From an uncultured Endomicrobiia bacterium (lineage in GTDB: Bacteria > Elusimicrobiota > Endomicrobiia > DTEH01), in assembly GCA_937936785.1 (NCBI GenBank), contig CALDDQ010000003.1:50461-114460 (forward strand): DNA of 64,000 nt. Reading direction: 5' to 3'. Position 1 is the stretch's first letter. Each line of letters opens with the position of its first letter. The position numbers and the translations under genes were made by a program. Below the pieces are notes generated by a model. The model saw only the letters and a list, made by a program, of their open reading frames with translations, did no database searches and was not told the origin of the DNA. Below are positions 35,553 through 44,427 of the stretch, in pieces.

Positions 35553-36602
35553 TTATAAATTTTTTATTATTTCATCGGCCATCTCATAATTTTTTGCACT
35601 ACCACCAAGATCATAAGTTACTACTTTGTTTTCTTTTATAACTTTTGATATCGCTTTTTCTAATCTTACTGCAGATTCTGTTTCACCTAAATGTTCTAAC
35701 ATTAACTTCGCAGAAAGAAGTAATGCTACAGGATTAACTTTGTTCATACCTTTATACTTTGGCGCAGAACCATGGACAGCTTCAAACACCGCATATTCAT
35801 CACCAAAATTTGCCCCCGGAGCAACACCTAGACCTCCTACTAAGCCAGCACATAGATCTGATACAATATCCCCATAAAGGTTTGGTAATAACAAAACATC
35901 ATACATCTGAGGTTTTTGCACTAACTGCATACACATATTATCTATCAACCGTTCTTCATATTCTATTTCAGGATAATTTTTAGCAACCTCACGACATACT
36001 TGATAAAATAATCCATCAGTAAATTTCATAATATTAGCTTTTGTTATTGAAGTAACCTTTTTCCTGTTATTTTTTTTTGCATATTCAAAAGCAAACCTTG
36101 CAATACGTTGTGTGCCAAAAACAGAAATCGGTTTTATAGATATTGCAGCATCAGGATGTATTTTTTTGTTTGATCTTTCAATAATATACCTTGCAACATC
36201 ACTTTTTGGTTCAAACTCTACTCCACAATATAAATCTTCCATATTTTCTCTAACAACTACAAGATCTACATTCTTAAATTCAGTTTTTACTCCATCATAA
36301 ATTTTACACGGTCTTAAACAAGCATATAAACCTAATTCTTGTCTTAATGCTACATTAACAGACCTAAAACCAGTACCAATTGGTGTAGTGATTGGCCCTT
36401 TTAGTGCAACCTTTGTTCTCCTTATAGAATCTAAAACTTCCGCTGGTAACGGGGTATTATATTTTTCAATTGCACATTCGCCCGCTTCAACTTCCTCCCA
36501 ATCAATACTTGTTCCTATGGCTGATATAACTCTTTTTACAATTTCTACTATCTCTGGTCCAGTACCATCTCCCGGGATTAGCGTAACTTTATATTTTTTC
36601 AT
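35553..36602 (-). CDS. NAD-type isocitrate dehydrogenase (isocitrate/isopropylmalate family)
   Basis: A 349-residue decarboxylating dehydrogenase. [13 protein letters not shown] opens the protein. The substrate loop [22 protein letters not shown] (about 80-101) and [14 protein letters not shown] (about 118-131) fit the NAD-dependent isocitrate dehydrogenase branch rather than isopropylmalate dehydrogenase, and [18 protein letters not shown] carries the metal-binding Asp residues. It makes 2-oxoglutarate for glutamate synthesis. It has a good Shine-Dalgarno (AAGGAAAC). Homoisocitrate dehydrogenase is a less likely alternative. Confidence 0.88.
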   Translation of the reverse strand: MKKYKVTLIPGDGTGPEIVEIVKRVISAIGTSIDWEEVEAGECAIEKYNTPLPAEVLDSIRRTKVALKGPITTPIGTGFRSVNVALRQELGLYACLRPCKIYDGVKTEFKNVDLVVVRENMEDLYCGVEFEPKSDVARYIIERSNKKIHPDAAISIKPISVFGTQRIARFAFEYAKKNNRKKVTSITKANIMKFTDGLFYQVCREVAKNYPEIEYEERLIDNMCMQLVQKPQMYDVLLLPNLYGDIVSDLCAGLVGGLGVAPGANFGDEYAVFEAVHGSAPKYKGMNKVNPVALLLSAKLMLEHLGETESAVRLEKAISKVIKENKVVTYDLGGSAKNYEMADEIIKNL

Positions 36603-36629
36603 ATTTGTTTCCTTTTATTTTTTAGTTTA

Positions 36630-37838
36630 TTAGTTATTTAGTGATTCATACAACTCTTCTTGTTGTTTTACCATATAAACTATATCAAAATTTTTATCAA
36701 CAACCTTTCTTGTGTTACTTTTTAATCTTTCCAGTTTTATTTTGTTGTTTAATAACTCAATTACATAATATGCAAGTTTATCTATGTCTTTTATGTTGAC
36801 TAAATAACCATTGTAATCAGATATTATGATATCGTTCAACCCATCTGCGTTGTATGCTACAACAGGAACACCACTAGCAAGAGATTCTACCGCAGATCTC
36901 GGCAGTCCTTCCCATAAAGATGTCATTACAAAAATGTCTGTTATTGCCAATAGACCTGGTATGTCAAAATACCATGATAAAAATTTTATTTTATGTTCTA
37001 AACCATATTTTTTCACAAGATGTTCTAACATTTTTCTTTGTTCACCATCACCTGCTATTAAAAATATTAACTGCCTTTTTGTTTCGTTAAATAACTCATT
37101 TGAATCAACTAAAATTTTTGCTAATTTTATAAAATCAACCAAATTTTTTTGTGGTTTGAATGGCCCTATAGTAGTAATAATTTTATTTTCTTCAGATAAT
37201 TTAAGATCTTTCAACACTCTTGTTCTCAACATTTTGTTTTCTTTAACATTTTGAAAATCGGATATCTTTATTCCACTACGTATAAGTTTATATTTTGTTT
37301 CATCCCCAATTTTATATTTCCTAGCAGCAACATATATATTTGATTCAGAAACAAAAATTAGTTTATCAGTAAACTTGCCTGCTAACTGTTCAAGTTTTAT
37401 ATAGAAATTTTTTATTATAAAATTTTGATATTCATTAAAACCAAACCCATGAAAAGTGTGCACTATTTTTGTTTTATAAAAATTTTTGTCCATAATACGT
37501 AAAGTTTGGCTCGCTAACCTGCCTAAAATTCCTGCTTTTGAAGAATGTGTATGAACAATATCTGGTTTTATTTTATCTAGTACCATAAGCAACTCTTTAA
37601 ATGCAAACAAATCTTTCCAGGGATTAATTTTACGAACCAAGTTTTTTATAAAAATCAATTTAATCTTTTTATTACGGTTTAATTCTTTTGCTTTGTTATC
37701 TAATATTCCGCCATAACCACATAATAAATATACTTCATATTTTTCTTGATCAAGATTTTCTACCGTATACAAAGTATTGCCCTGCGCACCACCAAGTTCT
37801 AATTTTGTAATTATATGAACTATTTTTATCTTACCCAT
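36630..37838 (-). CDS. Family 4 glycosyltransferase
   Basis: A 402-residue GT-B enzyme. It has the N-terminal ITKLELGGAQGNTL (a typical glycine-rich acceptor loop) and HTHSSKAGILGRLA (about 96-109), and the donor-binding C-terminal SLWEGLPRSAVESLASGVPVVAYNADG with the E-x7-E pattern of retaining GT4 enzymes. It presumably adds a sugar to a lipid-linked glycan started by the WecA-like protein at the head of this cluster. Donor and acceptor are unknown. Confidence 0.9.
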   Translation of the reverse strand: MGKIKIVHIITKLELGGAQGNTLYTVENLDQEKYEVYLLCGYGGILDNKAKELNRNKKIKLIFIKNLVRKINPWKDLFAFKELLMVLDKIKPDIVHTHSSKAGILGRLASQTLRIMDKNFYKTKIVHTFHGFGFNEYQNFIIKNFYIKLEQLAGKFTDKLIFVSESNIYVAARKYKIGDETKYKLIRSGIKISDFQNVKENKMLRTRVLKDLKLSEENKIITTIGPFKPQKNLVDFIKLAKILVDSNELFNETKRQLIFLIAGDGEQRKMLEHLVKKYGLEHKIKFLSWYFDIPGLLAITDIFVMTSLWEGLPRSAVESLASGVPVVAYNADGLNDIIISDYNGYLVNIKDIDKLAYYVIELLNNKIKLERLKSNTRKVVDKNFDIVYMVKQQEELYESLNN

Positions 37839-37865
37839 AAATTTATTCCAAAAAATATTTGCTAA

Positions 37866-38288
37866 TTATTTAATAAACCATATTCCTACAATTATTAGTA
37901 TTATTCCTAAAACACGGTGTAAAGTTATCTGTTCGTTTAAAAATATTACCGACAAAATAGCTGTTACAAGAGGATAAATTGCTGCCACTGGCACTACAAA
38001 AGATACATCTCCAAGTTTTAACGCATTAAAATAAAACATTGCACCAAAACCGCCTGCTAAAATACCACTTATTATATAAAATAACACACCACGAATGTCG
38101 TTAATAAATATTACATTACTACCTTTATAAAAAAAATGAAATACACCAAATATTATTGCAACTACCAAACTTCTAAAAAATATCCCACTATACACATCTA
38201 CCGTTTTTATAGCTAATTTATCAAAAATTGGTGCACTGCCCCAAAATAGTATTGATAATATTAAGTATAAATATAACATTTTTTTCAA
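37866..38288 (-). CDS. Half-size (4-TM) EamA/DMT family membrane protein
   Basis: A 140-residue protein with about four to five hydrophobic helices and one EamA repeat only (GGFGAMFYFNALKLGDVSFVVPVAAIYPLVTAILSVIFLNEQ is the canonical second half of the repeat). Full EamA transporters have two repeats and ten helices. Half-size relatives such as ArnE/ArnF and EmrE work as dimers. Placed between a WecA-like enzyme and a glycosyltransferase, it may flip an undecaprenyl-linked sugar; that is inference. It overlaps the FAD enzyme gene by 4 nt (ATGA). Confidence 0.8.
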   Translation of the reverse strand: MKKMLYLYLILSILFWGSAPIFDKLAIKTVDVYSGIFFRSLVVAIIFGVFHFFYKGSNVIFINDIRGVLFYIISGILAGGFGAMFYFNALKLGDVSFVVPVAAIYPLVTAILSVIFLNEQITLHRVLGIILIIVGIWFIK

Positions 38289-39625
38289 CTTTTGGAAAAA
38301 ATTTTATCTACTGTATAAAATCCATCCTTAACATTTTCTTCCATATAAGAATATTTCCAACCACCATATCTTCCTATTGAAAACACTTTTTTTGACATTA
38401 AATATTTTTGTATTTTTTCTACTAAATATTTTCTTTGAAAATCGTAAATAACATATCCTACAGGTATTTGTAAAAAGTTGTAAAATAAAATTTCTTTTTC
38501 TGAAAAAAGTATCTTTGTCTTGATTAAATCACACACAATTTTATCATAAACATTTTTCACATCAAACTTTTTTTCCGGAAAACATGAAACTTCTACATAT
38601 AAAGAACCAAATTTTTTTGATGGAACTAAATTTTCATTTATGTTGTGATAAAATCCAACCCTGTAAAAAATTGTCTCTTTTGAAGGAAAATAAATCCAAT
38701 GAATTTTTTCATCACGACATTCATTTTTTCTTGGAAAAATTTTGTTTTTTAAAGCAATGTTGAAACATAACACTGAAGTATATTTTAATTTTTTAGACAA
38801 ATTTTTTATCGTTTCTGAAACATTAGTGTTTTCTAATAACTCTGTTAGCGGTATAGTAGATATCAAGTTGTCATAGCGTATTTTTAATCCGTTTGTTAAA
38901 AACACTATTTTATTTTTTATGTCTAATTTTTTAAAACAAATATTTTTTAAAATATTTTTTTTATCTAAACGTTTTTCTATAGAATTTATCAAATTCTGTA
39001 TACCACCAATTCTTGGATAATAAAATGTTGAATTATAGCCATAACTTTTTATTTCTTTATTTAATACATTATAAAATATTTCTTCTATATTTGGTTTTGG
39101 AACAAATTTTGTTACCCAATCAATTGAAATTTTTTTTATATTTGTCTGAAACAACTTTTTGTTATACAAAGAAAAAAAATAATTAGTTATACCTGCCCCA
39201 AAATTTCTTATACTCCAATCATAAAAATTTTTAACAGGTTCATCTTTCATAAATATGTTTGATTCTAACAAAGTTTTTATACAATAATTTTTTGCTCTGT
39301 TATTCAAATAACCAATATTTGCCTGAAATGGAAATGGGATAAGATGATATTTAGTATCAGATAATAAAGTGAATATTTTTGAGTTACGTTTGATTTTCAA
39401 TATATCACCATTTAATATATTTTTTATAAACTTTTTTATATAATTATCACTAAAATGCAAAAAATGACCAGTATAATCAAAAATAAAATTTTTTTTACTA
39501 ACAGATTTACACAACCCACCTAAAACTTCTTCTTTCTCTACTAACACATAATCTTTATTTAACAACTGTAATTTATACGCGCAAGACAATCCTGTTATCC
39601 CACCACCAATTATAATTGTTTTCAT
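38285..39625 (-). CDS. FAD-dependent oxidoreductase/mutase-like protein of the glycan cluster
   Basis: A 446-residue flavoprotein. The Rossmann motif TIIIGGGITGLSCAYKL (about 3-19), then LVEKEEVLGGLCKS (about 28-41), match the amine oxidase/UDP-galactopyranose mutase/protoporphyrinogen oxidase-like superfamily. A C-terminal FSIGRYGGWKYSYMEENVKDG is the second FAD contact and resembles mutase-like proteins in polysaccharide clusters. It overlaps both neighbours by 4 nt, so it is tightly tied to WecA- and EamA-like genes. I suggest a role in sugar nucleotide or lipid-linked sugar modification but cannot name the substrate. Confidence 0.75.
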   Translation of the reverse strand: MKTIIIGGGITGLSCAYKLQLLNKDYVLVEKEEVLGGLCKSVSKKNFIFDYTGHFLHFSDNYIKKFIKNILNGDILKIKRNSKIFTLLSDTKYHLIPFPFQANIGYLNNRAKNYCIKTLLESNIFMKDEPVKNFYDWSIRNFGAGITNYFFSLYNKKLFQTNIKKISIDWVTKFVPKPNIEEIFYNVLNKEIKSYGYNSTFYYPRIGGIQNLINSIEKRLDKKNILKNICFKKLDIKNKIVFLTNGLKIRYDNLISTIPLTELLENTNVSETIKNLSKKLKYTSVLCFNIALKNKIFPRKNECRDEKIHWIYFPSKETIFYRVGFYHNINENLVPSKKFGSLYVEVSCFPEKKFDVKNVYDKIVCDLIKTKILFSEKEILFYNFLQIPVGYVIYDFQRKYLVEKIQKYLMSKKVFSIGRYGGWKYSYMEENVKDGFYTVDKIFSKS

Positions 39626-40641
39626 TCTATGTTTATATTAACTAAGAATTTTGTTACAAAATAAATTTTTATAAATAAAACTATAATTAAAATTATAGAC
39701 ACTTGTATAGTTGTAGCTTTTATTAAATATCCAATAACACCAAATAATATCGCAAAAAAGTATGATACTATCAGTATTTGTTCTCTTTTAAACCCTGCAT
39801 TTTCTAATCTTAATGCAAAATGATCTTTGGAGCCTAAAAAAGGTGACATACCTTTTTTTAACCTTATTAAACTAACCAATAAAGTATCATAAATTGGTAC
39901 TAATAAAATTATCACAGGAGCAATTACACCTAAATCGTGGTTTATTGAATACTTTGTCCCAAGAGCAATTACAGAAATTATCATTCCAATAAATAAACTC
40001 CCTGTATCTCCCATAAAAATTTTATATTTTTTAGACAAATTAAATGGTAAAAAACCTAAACATGCACCTACAAGTGTTATTGAAGCGTAATTGACATAAA
40101 TTTCTTCCTCACCAATTGTTCCTACTAAAAAGAAAAATATTGCTGCAATAGCACATACTCCACTTGATAACCCATCTATAACATCTATTATATTAAAAGC
40201 ATTTGTGATACCTATTATCCATATAAATGTTACAACAATTGCAAACCAATCCGGAGAAATAAATTTTATTTTTATACCATAAAAAATTATTATAGTAGCA
40301 ACAATAATTTGACCAAAAAATTTTGTAGTAAAATGCATTCCTTTGTATTGAATATCATCTAACAAACCTACAATTAAAATAATAAATCCTGTATAAAAAA
40401 TTCCTCTAAGAACAGTTAAAGTTCCTGTAGGAAATTCTGTAGTTAAACGTATTAGTATTAAAGTTATAAAAAAAGAAGAAGCAATTGATAATCCACCTAA
40501 ATATGCTACAGGTTTTTTATGTGTTTTAACATCTGAAACTGGATAGTCCATAATATTAAGTTTTATCGCTAAAAAACGAAATATTGGCGTCAGTAAAAAT
40601 GCTAATATGAATGAAGTTACAAAAGTTAGTTTATAATCCAT
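39622..40641 (-). CDS. WecA/TagO-like undecaprenyl-phosphate sugar-1-phosphate transferase
   Basis: A 339-residue polytopic membrane protein of the MraY/WecA superfamily with about ten or eleven helices. The catalytic acidic motifs are visible: LLDDIQYKG (about 91-99), NAFNIIDVIDGLSSG (about 146-160) and IFMGDTGSLFIGM (about 208-220). The cytoplasmic KDHFALRL (about 272) matches the position of the His-rich loop of WecA-type enzymes. It starts a lipid-linked glycan (LPS O-chain, capsule or similar). It leads the cluster and is divergent from rex. Confidence 0.9.
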   Translation of the reverse strand: MDYKLTFVTSFILAFLLTPIFRFLAIKLNIMDYPVSDVKTHKKPVAYLGGLSIASSFFITLILIRLTTEFPTGTLTVLRGIFYTGFIILIVGLLDDIQYKGMHFTTKFFGQIIVATIIIFYGIKIKFISPDWFAIVVTFIWIIGITNAFNIIDVIDGLSSGVCAIAAIFFFLVGTIGEEEIYVNYASITLVGACLGFLPFNLSKKYKIFMGDTGSLFIGMIISVIALGTKYSINHDLGVIAPVIILLVPIYDTLLVSLIRLKKGMSPFLGSKDHFALRLENAGFKREQILIVSYFFAILFGVIGYLIKATTIQVSIILIIVLFIKIYFVTKFLVNINIE

Positions 40642-40749
40642 AAATTTTTTCTCAATTTAAATTTAGACTTTAATTTGTATAAATATTTTATATTAAAATC
40701 AACTATCTATTTTAAAAAATTTAGCATGTGATAAAAAATTTTTATATAG

Positions 40750-40778
40750 TTGCAATTTATTATTTGATTTAGTATAAC
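40750..40778 (+). promoter_or_regulatory. Promoter of rex
   Basis: TTGCAA at 40750-40755, a 17-nt spacer and TATAAC at 40773-40778. The ATG at 40788 is only 9 nt after the -10 box, so the transcript is expected to be leaderless or nearly so. No Shine-Dalgarno is present. Confidence 0.55.
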
Positions 40779-40789
40779 TTTAAAGTTAT
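40774..40789. promoter_or_regulatory. Perfect 16-bp palindrome over the rex start
   Basis: ATAACTTTAAAGTTAT is fully self-complementary and spans the -10 box, the expected start point and the first two bases of the ATG. A repressor bound here would block initiation, so it is a candidate site for autoregulation. It is not the usual Rex consensus. Its core ACTTTAAAGT also occurs at 1136-1145. Confidence 0.45.
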
Positions 40790-41426
40790 GAAATTATTTA
40801 TGTTAAAAAACAAACTGCCAAATAAAATTGTTACACGACTGTCTTTATACTATCAGATTTTATCAAAAACTACCAGCAGTTATATTTCTTCACAAAACAT
40901 AGCATCTCATCTTGGGACAAACTCCGCTCAAGTAAGAAAAGATATTTCTCTATTTGGACAATTTGGTATCCCAGGTAAAGGATATAATGTTAAAAAACTT
41001 TATTTAAATATTGAAAAAATTTTAGGTATTGATAAAAGTTGGAATGTAGTAATAATCGGATGTGGAAATCTTGGTTCTGCATTGTTAAAATATTCTGGTT
41101 TTAAAGAACAACGATTTAATATTATTGCAGGATTTGATATTGATAAAAACAAAATTGGAAAAGTTATAAATAATAGAAAAATTTATCACATTGATGAATT
41201 AAAAAATTTCGTTAAAAAAAATGTTGTCGATATAGCAGCAATAACTGTTCCATCAAGCTCAGCTAAAGAAATAATTAAATATGTTGCAGATTGCGGAATA
41301 AAAGGTATATTAAACTTTTCTGCAACACAAATTAAATTGCCAAAATGTATCACTTTAAAATTTGATTTAACAATAGAATTTATTCGCCTAGCATGTATGC
41401 TTGCTAATTCTAAATTAACACAATGA
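40788..41426 (+). CDS. rex: Redox-sensing transcriptional repressor Rex
   Basis: A 212-residue repressor that senses the NADH/NAD ratio and releases DNA when NADH is high, controlling fermentation and hydrogenase genes in many bacteria. The N-terminal winged helix includes VTRLSLYYQIL and SAQVRKDISLFGQFGIPGKGYNV (about 48-71), both Rex-specific, followed by the Rossmann motif VIIGCGNLGSALL (about 87-99). The Met at 40800 is a possible alternative start that also suits family length. Its stop overlaps the next ATG (ATGA), so it is coupled to the PAC2 gene. Confidence 0.94.
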   Translation: MKLFMLKNKLPNKIVTRLSLYYQILSKTTSSYISSQNIASHLGTNSAQVRKDISLFGQFGIPGKGYNVKKLYLNIEKILGIDKSWNVVIIGCGNLGSALLKYSGFKEQRFNIIAGFDIDKNKIGKVINNRKIYHIDELKNFVKKNVVDIAAITVPSSSAKEIIKYVADCGIKGILNFSATQIKLPKCITLKFDLTIEFIRLACMLANSKLTQ

Positions 41427-42463
41427 TAATACAAAAAAGTAAACTAAAATTACACGAACCAATATTAATATGTTCCTGGCCTGGACTTGGTATGGTAGGT
41501 AACTATGTACTTAATTATATAATCTCACAATTAAAACCTACAATATATGCCCAACTTAATGTTGACGAATATTACTCGCCACACAACATTTTAATACAAA
41601 ACGGAATTATTTCGTTACCAAAATCAAATGAAAACAAGTTTTATTATTATAAAGCACAAGAATATGATTTGTTATTTTTCTTAAGTGATACTCAACCTTC
41701 ACAAAATAATATGTACAAACTTGCTAAAGAAATTATAAATTTTGCTGAAACTTTAAAAGTCAACCACATAATAACTTTTGCTGGTATGCCATCAAACATT
41801 ATTCACACCGATAAACCAAAATTATTCATTGCACAGACAGAACAAAATAATAATCTTGGATTTAACTTACCAATAATGGGTTATGGAATTGTAGAAGGAA
41901 TGAACGGTGTAATATTAGGTGTTGCTAAAGAAGTAAATATTAATGCAACCTGCATTCTTGCAGAAATACCTGTATATACAATTGACATGGAAAATCCTCA
42001 AACTTCATTAAGAATTTTAAAATTGTTTGAAAAAATGTTTTTGTTAAAATTTAATTTTAATCAAATAGATACTGACATATTAAATATGGAAGAAAAGATT
42101 AAAGTTATTTTTGAAGAATTGAATCAAAAAGCTCAAAAACTTATTACACAATTTGATACTCCACATAATACAAAAAATAAGTACGATGTTGTAAATATTC
42201 CTGGAGTATCTTTTGAAGAATTAAAAAAAAGAATAAAATTTTCTATCCCAGAATCTGCAAAAAATAAAATTGATGAATTGTTTAAACTATCTGCTCAAGA
42301 TATAAAATATGCCAAAGAATTAAAAGATGAACTTGATCGCTGGGGAGTTTATAAAGATTATGAAGATAAGTTTTTAAATTTGTTCCTAAAATCAAAAAAG
42401 AAAAATAATACAAACTCTGACAATAACGACAAAAAACAAGATGAAGGGGATAAAAATATATGA
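41423..42463 (+). CDS. PAC2 (proteasome assembly chaperone-like) family protein
   Basis: A 346-residue protein. ICSWPGLGMVGNYVLNYI (about 11-28) is the opening motif of the PAC2/DUF75 ATP-grasp-like family, and GMPSNIIHTDKP and GYGIVEGMNGVILG follow in the expected order over about 230 residues. The C-terminal about 110 residues are a Lys/Asp/Glu/Asn-rich helical tail, possibly coiled. In eukaryotes relatives chaperone the 20S proteasome. Bacterial members have no settled role, and no proteasome gene is in the window. It overlaps rex and the Gdt1-like gene by 4 nt on each side, implying a shared transcript. Confidence 0.85.
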   Translation: MIIQKSKLKLHEPILICSWPGLGMVGNYVLNYIISQLKPTIYAQLNVDEYYSPHNILIQNGIISLPKSNENKFYYYKAQEYDLLFFLSDTQPSQNNMYKLAKEIINFAETLKVNHIITFAGMPSNIIHTDKPKLFIAQTEQNNNLGFNLPIMGYGIVEGMNGVILGVAKEVNINATCILAEIPVYTIDMENPQTSLRILKLFEKMFLLKFNFNQIDTDILNMEEKIKVIFEELNQKAQKLITQFDTPHNTKNKYDVVNIPGVSFEELKKRIKFSIPESAKNKIDELFKLSAQDIKYAKELKDELDRWGVYKDYEDKFLNLFLKSKKKNNTNSDNNDKKQDEGDKNI

Positions 42464-42723
42464 GTTCACTTATTACGTCTTTTTTAACAATTTTTTTAGC
42501 AGAAATTGGAGACAAAACTCAGATTGCTTTAATTTCACTAACAGCAGCAAAACATAAACCTATCCAAATTTGGCTCGGGGCAACTATAGCTTTTTGTATA
42601 TTAAACCTTTTAGCAGTACTTGTTGGATATGAATTAAACAAATATTTGCCTGAGCAATATTTAAAATATATAAGTGGTTTATTTTTTATAATTGTAGGTA
42701 TATGGACAATACTAAGTAAATAG
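42460..42723 (+). CDS. Half-size Gdt1/TMEM165 (UPF0016) family cation transporter
   Basis: An 87-residue protein with three hydrophobic helices and one copy of the family motif, here EIGDKTQIALISLTAAKH (about 15-32). Full-length members (about 190-220 residues) carry two such motifs in inverted repeats and export Mn2+ or Ca2+. One-motif bacterial versions are expected to dimerise. Start and stop are clean (ATGA overlap with PAC2), so it is a true half-size protein and not a truncation. Confidence 0.88.
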   Translation: MSSLITSFLTIFLAEIGDKTQIALISLTAAKHKPIQIWLGATIAFCILNLLAVLVGYELNKYLPEQYLKYISGLFFIIVGIWTILSK

Positions 42724-42747
42724 TTGTTATTAAAGATAAAAAATAAA

Positions 42748-43518
42748 ATGAGCAAAACAATTACTATAGCAAATCAAAAAGGTGGTGTTGGAAAAACAAC
42801 CACAGTTATTAATCTTGGAGCATGTTTAGCTCAATATTCTAAAAGTGTTTTAGTAATAGACATTGATCCACAAGCAAATGCTACCAGTGGTCTTGGAGTA
42901 AGTTTAAACAAAGTTTTAGGAAAAAATATTTACAATGTAATAACTTCTAATATTAACATTAAAGAATCTGTTATAAAAACTGCCGTTGACTGGTTAGATA
43001 TTATCCCTTCTCATATTGATCTAACTGGTGCAGAAATTGAATTAGTAAGTATGCTTAATCGTGAATATAGATTAAAAATTGCTTTGCAACCAATACAAGA
43101 TTTGTACGATTATATTTTAATTGATTGTCCACCATCGTTAGGATTGTTGACTGTAAACGCGTTGGCATGTTGCGATAGTATATTAGTTCCAATACAATGT
43201 GAATATTTTGCACTTGAAGGATTAGCACAACTGGTAAAAACTATAAATTTAATTCAATCTTATGTTAACAAAACTTTAACTATTGAAGGCGTAATCCTTA
43301 CAATGTATGATGGTAGAACAGCTTTAAGTGCTGAAGTAGCAAATGAAGTAAAAAAATATTTTCAGCATAAAGTATATAACACAATAATTCCTCGTGGAAT
43401 TCGTGCTGCAGAAGCACCAAGTCACGGAAAACCATTATTAGAATATGATAAAAATTCAAAGGTTACACAAGCATATATAAAACTTACTCAAGAACTTTTA
43501 TCATCTAAACAGGAGTAA
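42748..43518 (+). CDS. parA: ParA/Soj chromosome partitioning ATPase
   Basis: A 256-residue MinD/ParA ATPase. The deviant Walker A is KGGVGKTTT at the N-terminus (about 10-18), Walker A' lies in IDIDPQANATSGLG and Walker B in YILIDCPPSLGLLT. It forms DNA-bound gradients that move ParB-parS complexes. The ATG at 42748 is chosen; an in-frame TTG 24 nt upstream has no ribosome site and would add residues atypical of the family. It lies 3 nt upstream of parB. Confidence 0.95.
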   Translation: MSKTITIANQKGGVGKTTTVINLGACLAQYSKSVLVIDIDPQANATSGLGVSLNKVLGKNIYNVITSNINIKESVIKTAVDWLDIIPSHIDLTGAEIELVSMLNREYRLKIALQPIQDLYDYILIDCPPSLGLLTVNALACCDSILVPIQCEYFALEGLAQLVKTINLIQSYVNKTLTIEGVILTMYDGRTALSAEVANEVKKYFQHKVYNTIIPRGIRAAEAPSHGKPLLEYDKNSKVTQAYIKLTQELLSSKQE

Positions 43519-43521
43519 AAA

Positions 43522-44391
43522 ATGACTAATAAACATTTAGGACGAGGATTGGGTGCTCTAATTCCAAATTTTTCAGACCAGCAATCTTCTAATTTAAACA
43601 CAGAAAATCTTGTCACCACTCTTGATATCTCGATGTTCGTTCCACCAAAATGGCAACCAAGAAAACATTTTGATGTAGAAAAGTTAAACCAGCTGGCAGA
43701 TTCAATAAAATCTTCTGGTATAATTGAACCGTTAATAGTTACTCCTGGACAGGATAATAAATATGAAATTGTCTGCGGAGAAAGACGATTTCGTGCAGCA
43801 CAAATTGCAGGGATAAAAAGTATCCCTGTAGTTATAAAATCTTTGGATGAAAAACAAAAATCTTTCTTAACACTAATTGAAAATATTCAAAGAGAAGATT
43901 TGAATCCTATCGAAGAAGCTAATGCTTATAAAAAAATTATTGATGAATATAATCTTACTCATGAAGAACTATCAAAAATTGTAGGTAAAAATAGAAGTGT
44001 TATTACAAATTCATTGCGAATGTTAACTCTACCACAAGATGTTATTGAATATATTGAAAACGGGATAATCTCTGCAGGACACGCAAGAACTCTTGCTGGA
44101 ATTGAAAATTTAAACTTTATACAAGAAATTGTACAAAAAATTGTCCAGGACAAACTTACAGTTCGTGATGTAGAAAATATTGTTCAACACTATAACAAAT
44201 CAAAAAAAATTAAATCTAATCAAAAAAAATTTGTCTTACCAGAAATTAAACTTTTAGAAAAAGATTTGCAACAATTTCTCGGAACAAAAGTTAAAATAAT
44301 AGTTAACTCAAAAAATAATAAAGGTAAAATTGTTATTCATTACTACTCGTTAGATGAGTTTGACAAAATTGTTAGTAAATTAAAGAAATAA
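43522..44391 (+). CDS. parB: ParB/Spo0J chromosome partitioning protein
   Basis: A 289-residue DNA-binding CTPase. It begins with LGRGLGALIPN (the ParA-contact peptide), has the CTP-binding CGERRFRAAQIAG (about 92-104) and the ENIQREDLNPIEEA motif, then a helix-turn-helix (LSKIVGKNRSVITNSLRML) and a C-terminal dimer domain. A Shine-Dalgarno (GGAG) lies 6 nt before the ATG. No parS sequence is seen in this window. Confidence 0.95.
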   Translation: MTNKHLGRGLGALIPNFSDQQSSNLNTENLVTTLDISMFVPPKWQPRKHFDVEKLNQLADSIKSSGIIEPLIVTPGQDNKYEIVCGERRFRAAQIAGIKSIPVVIKSLDEKQKSFLTLIENIQREDLNPIEEANAYKKIIDEYNLTHEELSKIVGKNRSVITNSLRMLTLPQDVIEYIENGIISAGHARTLAGIENLNFIQEIVQKIVQDKLTVRDVENIVQHYNKSKKIKSNQKKFVLPEIKLLEKDLQQFLGTKVKIIVNSKNNKGKIVIHYYSLDEFDKIVSKLKK

Positions 44392-44427
44392 TTATCTTTA
44401 ACAAACAAGGAATCAAGGAGTTGTTTT

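Noticed and set aside
42481..44391. Search for parS and an origin near parA-parB
   Set aside because: I found no match to the 16-bp parS palindrome, no cluster of DnaA boxes and no dnaA or gidA/gidB genes.
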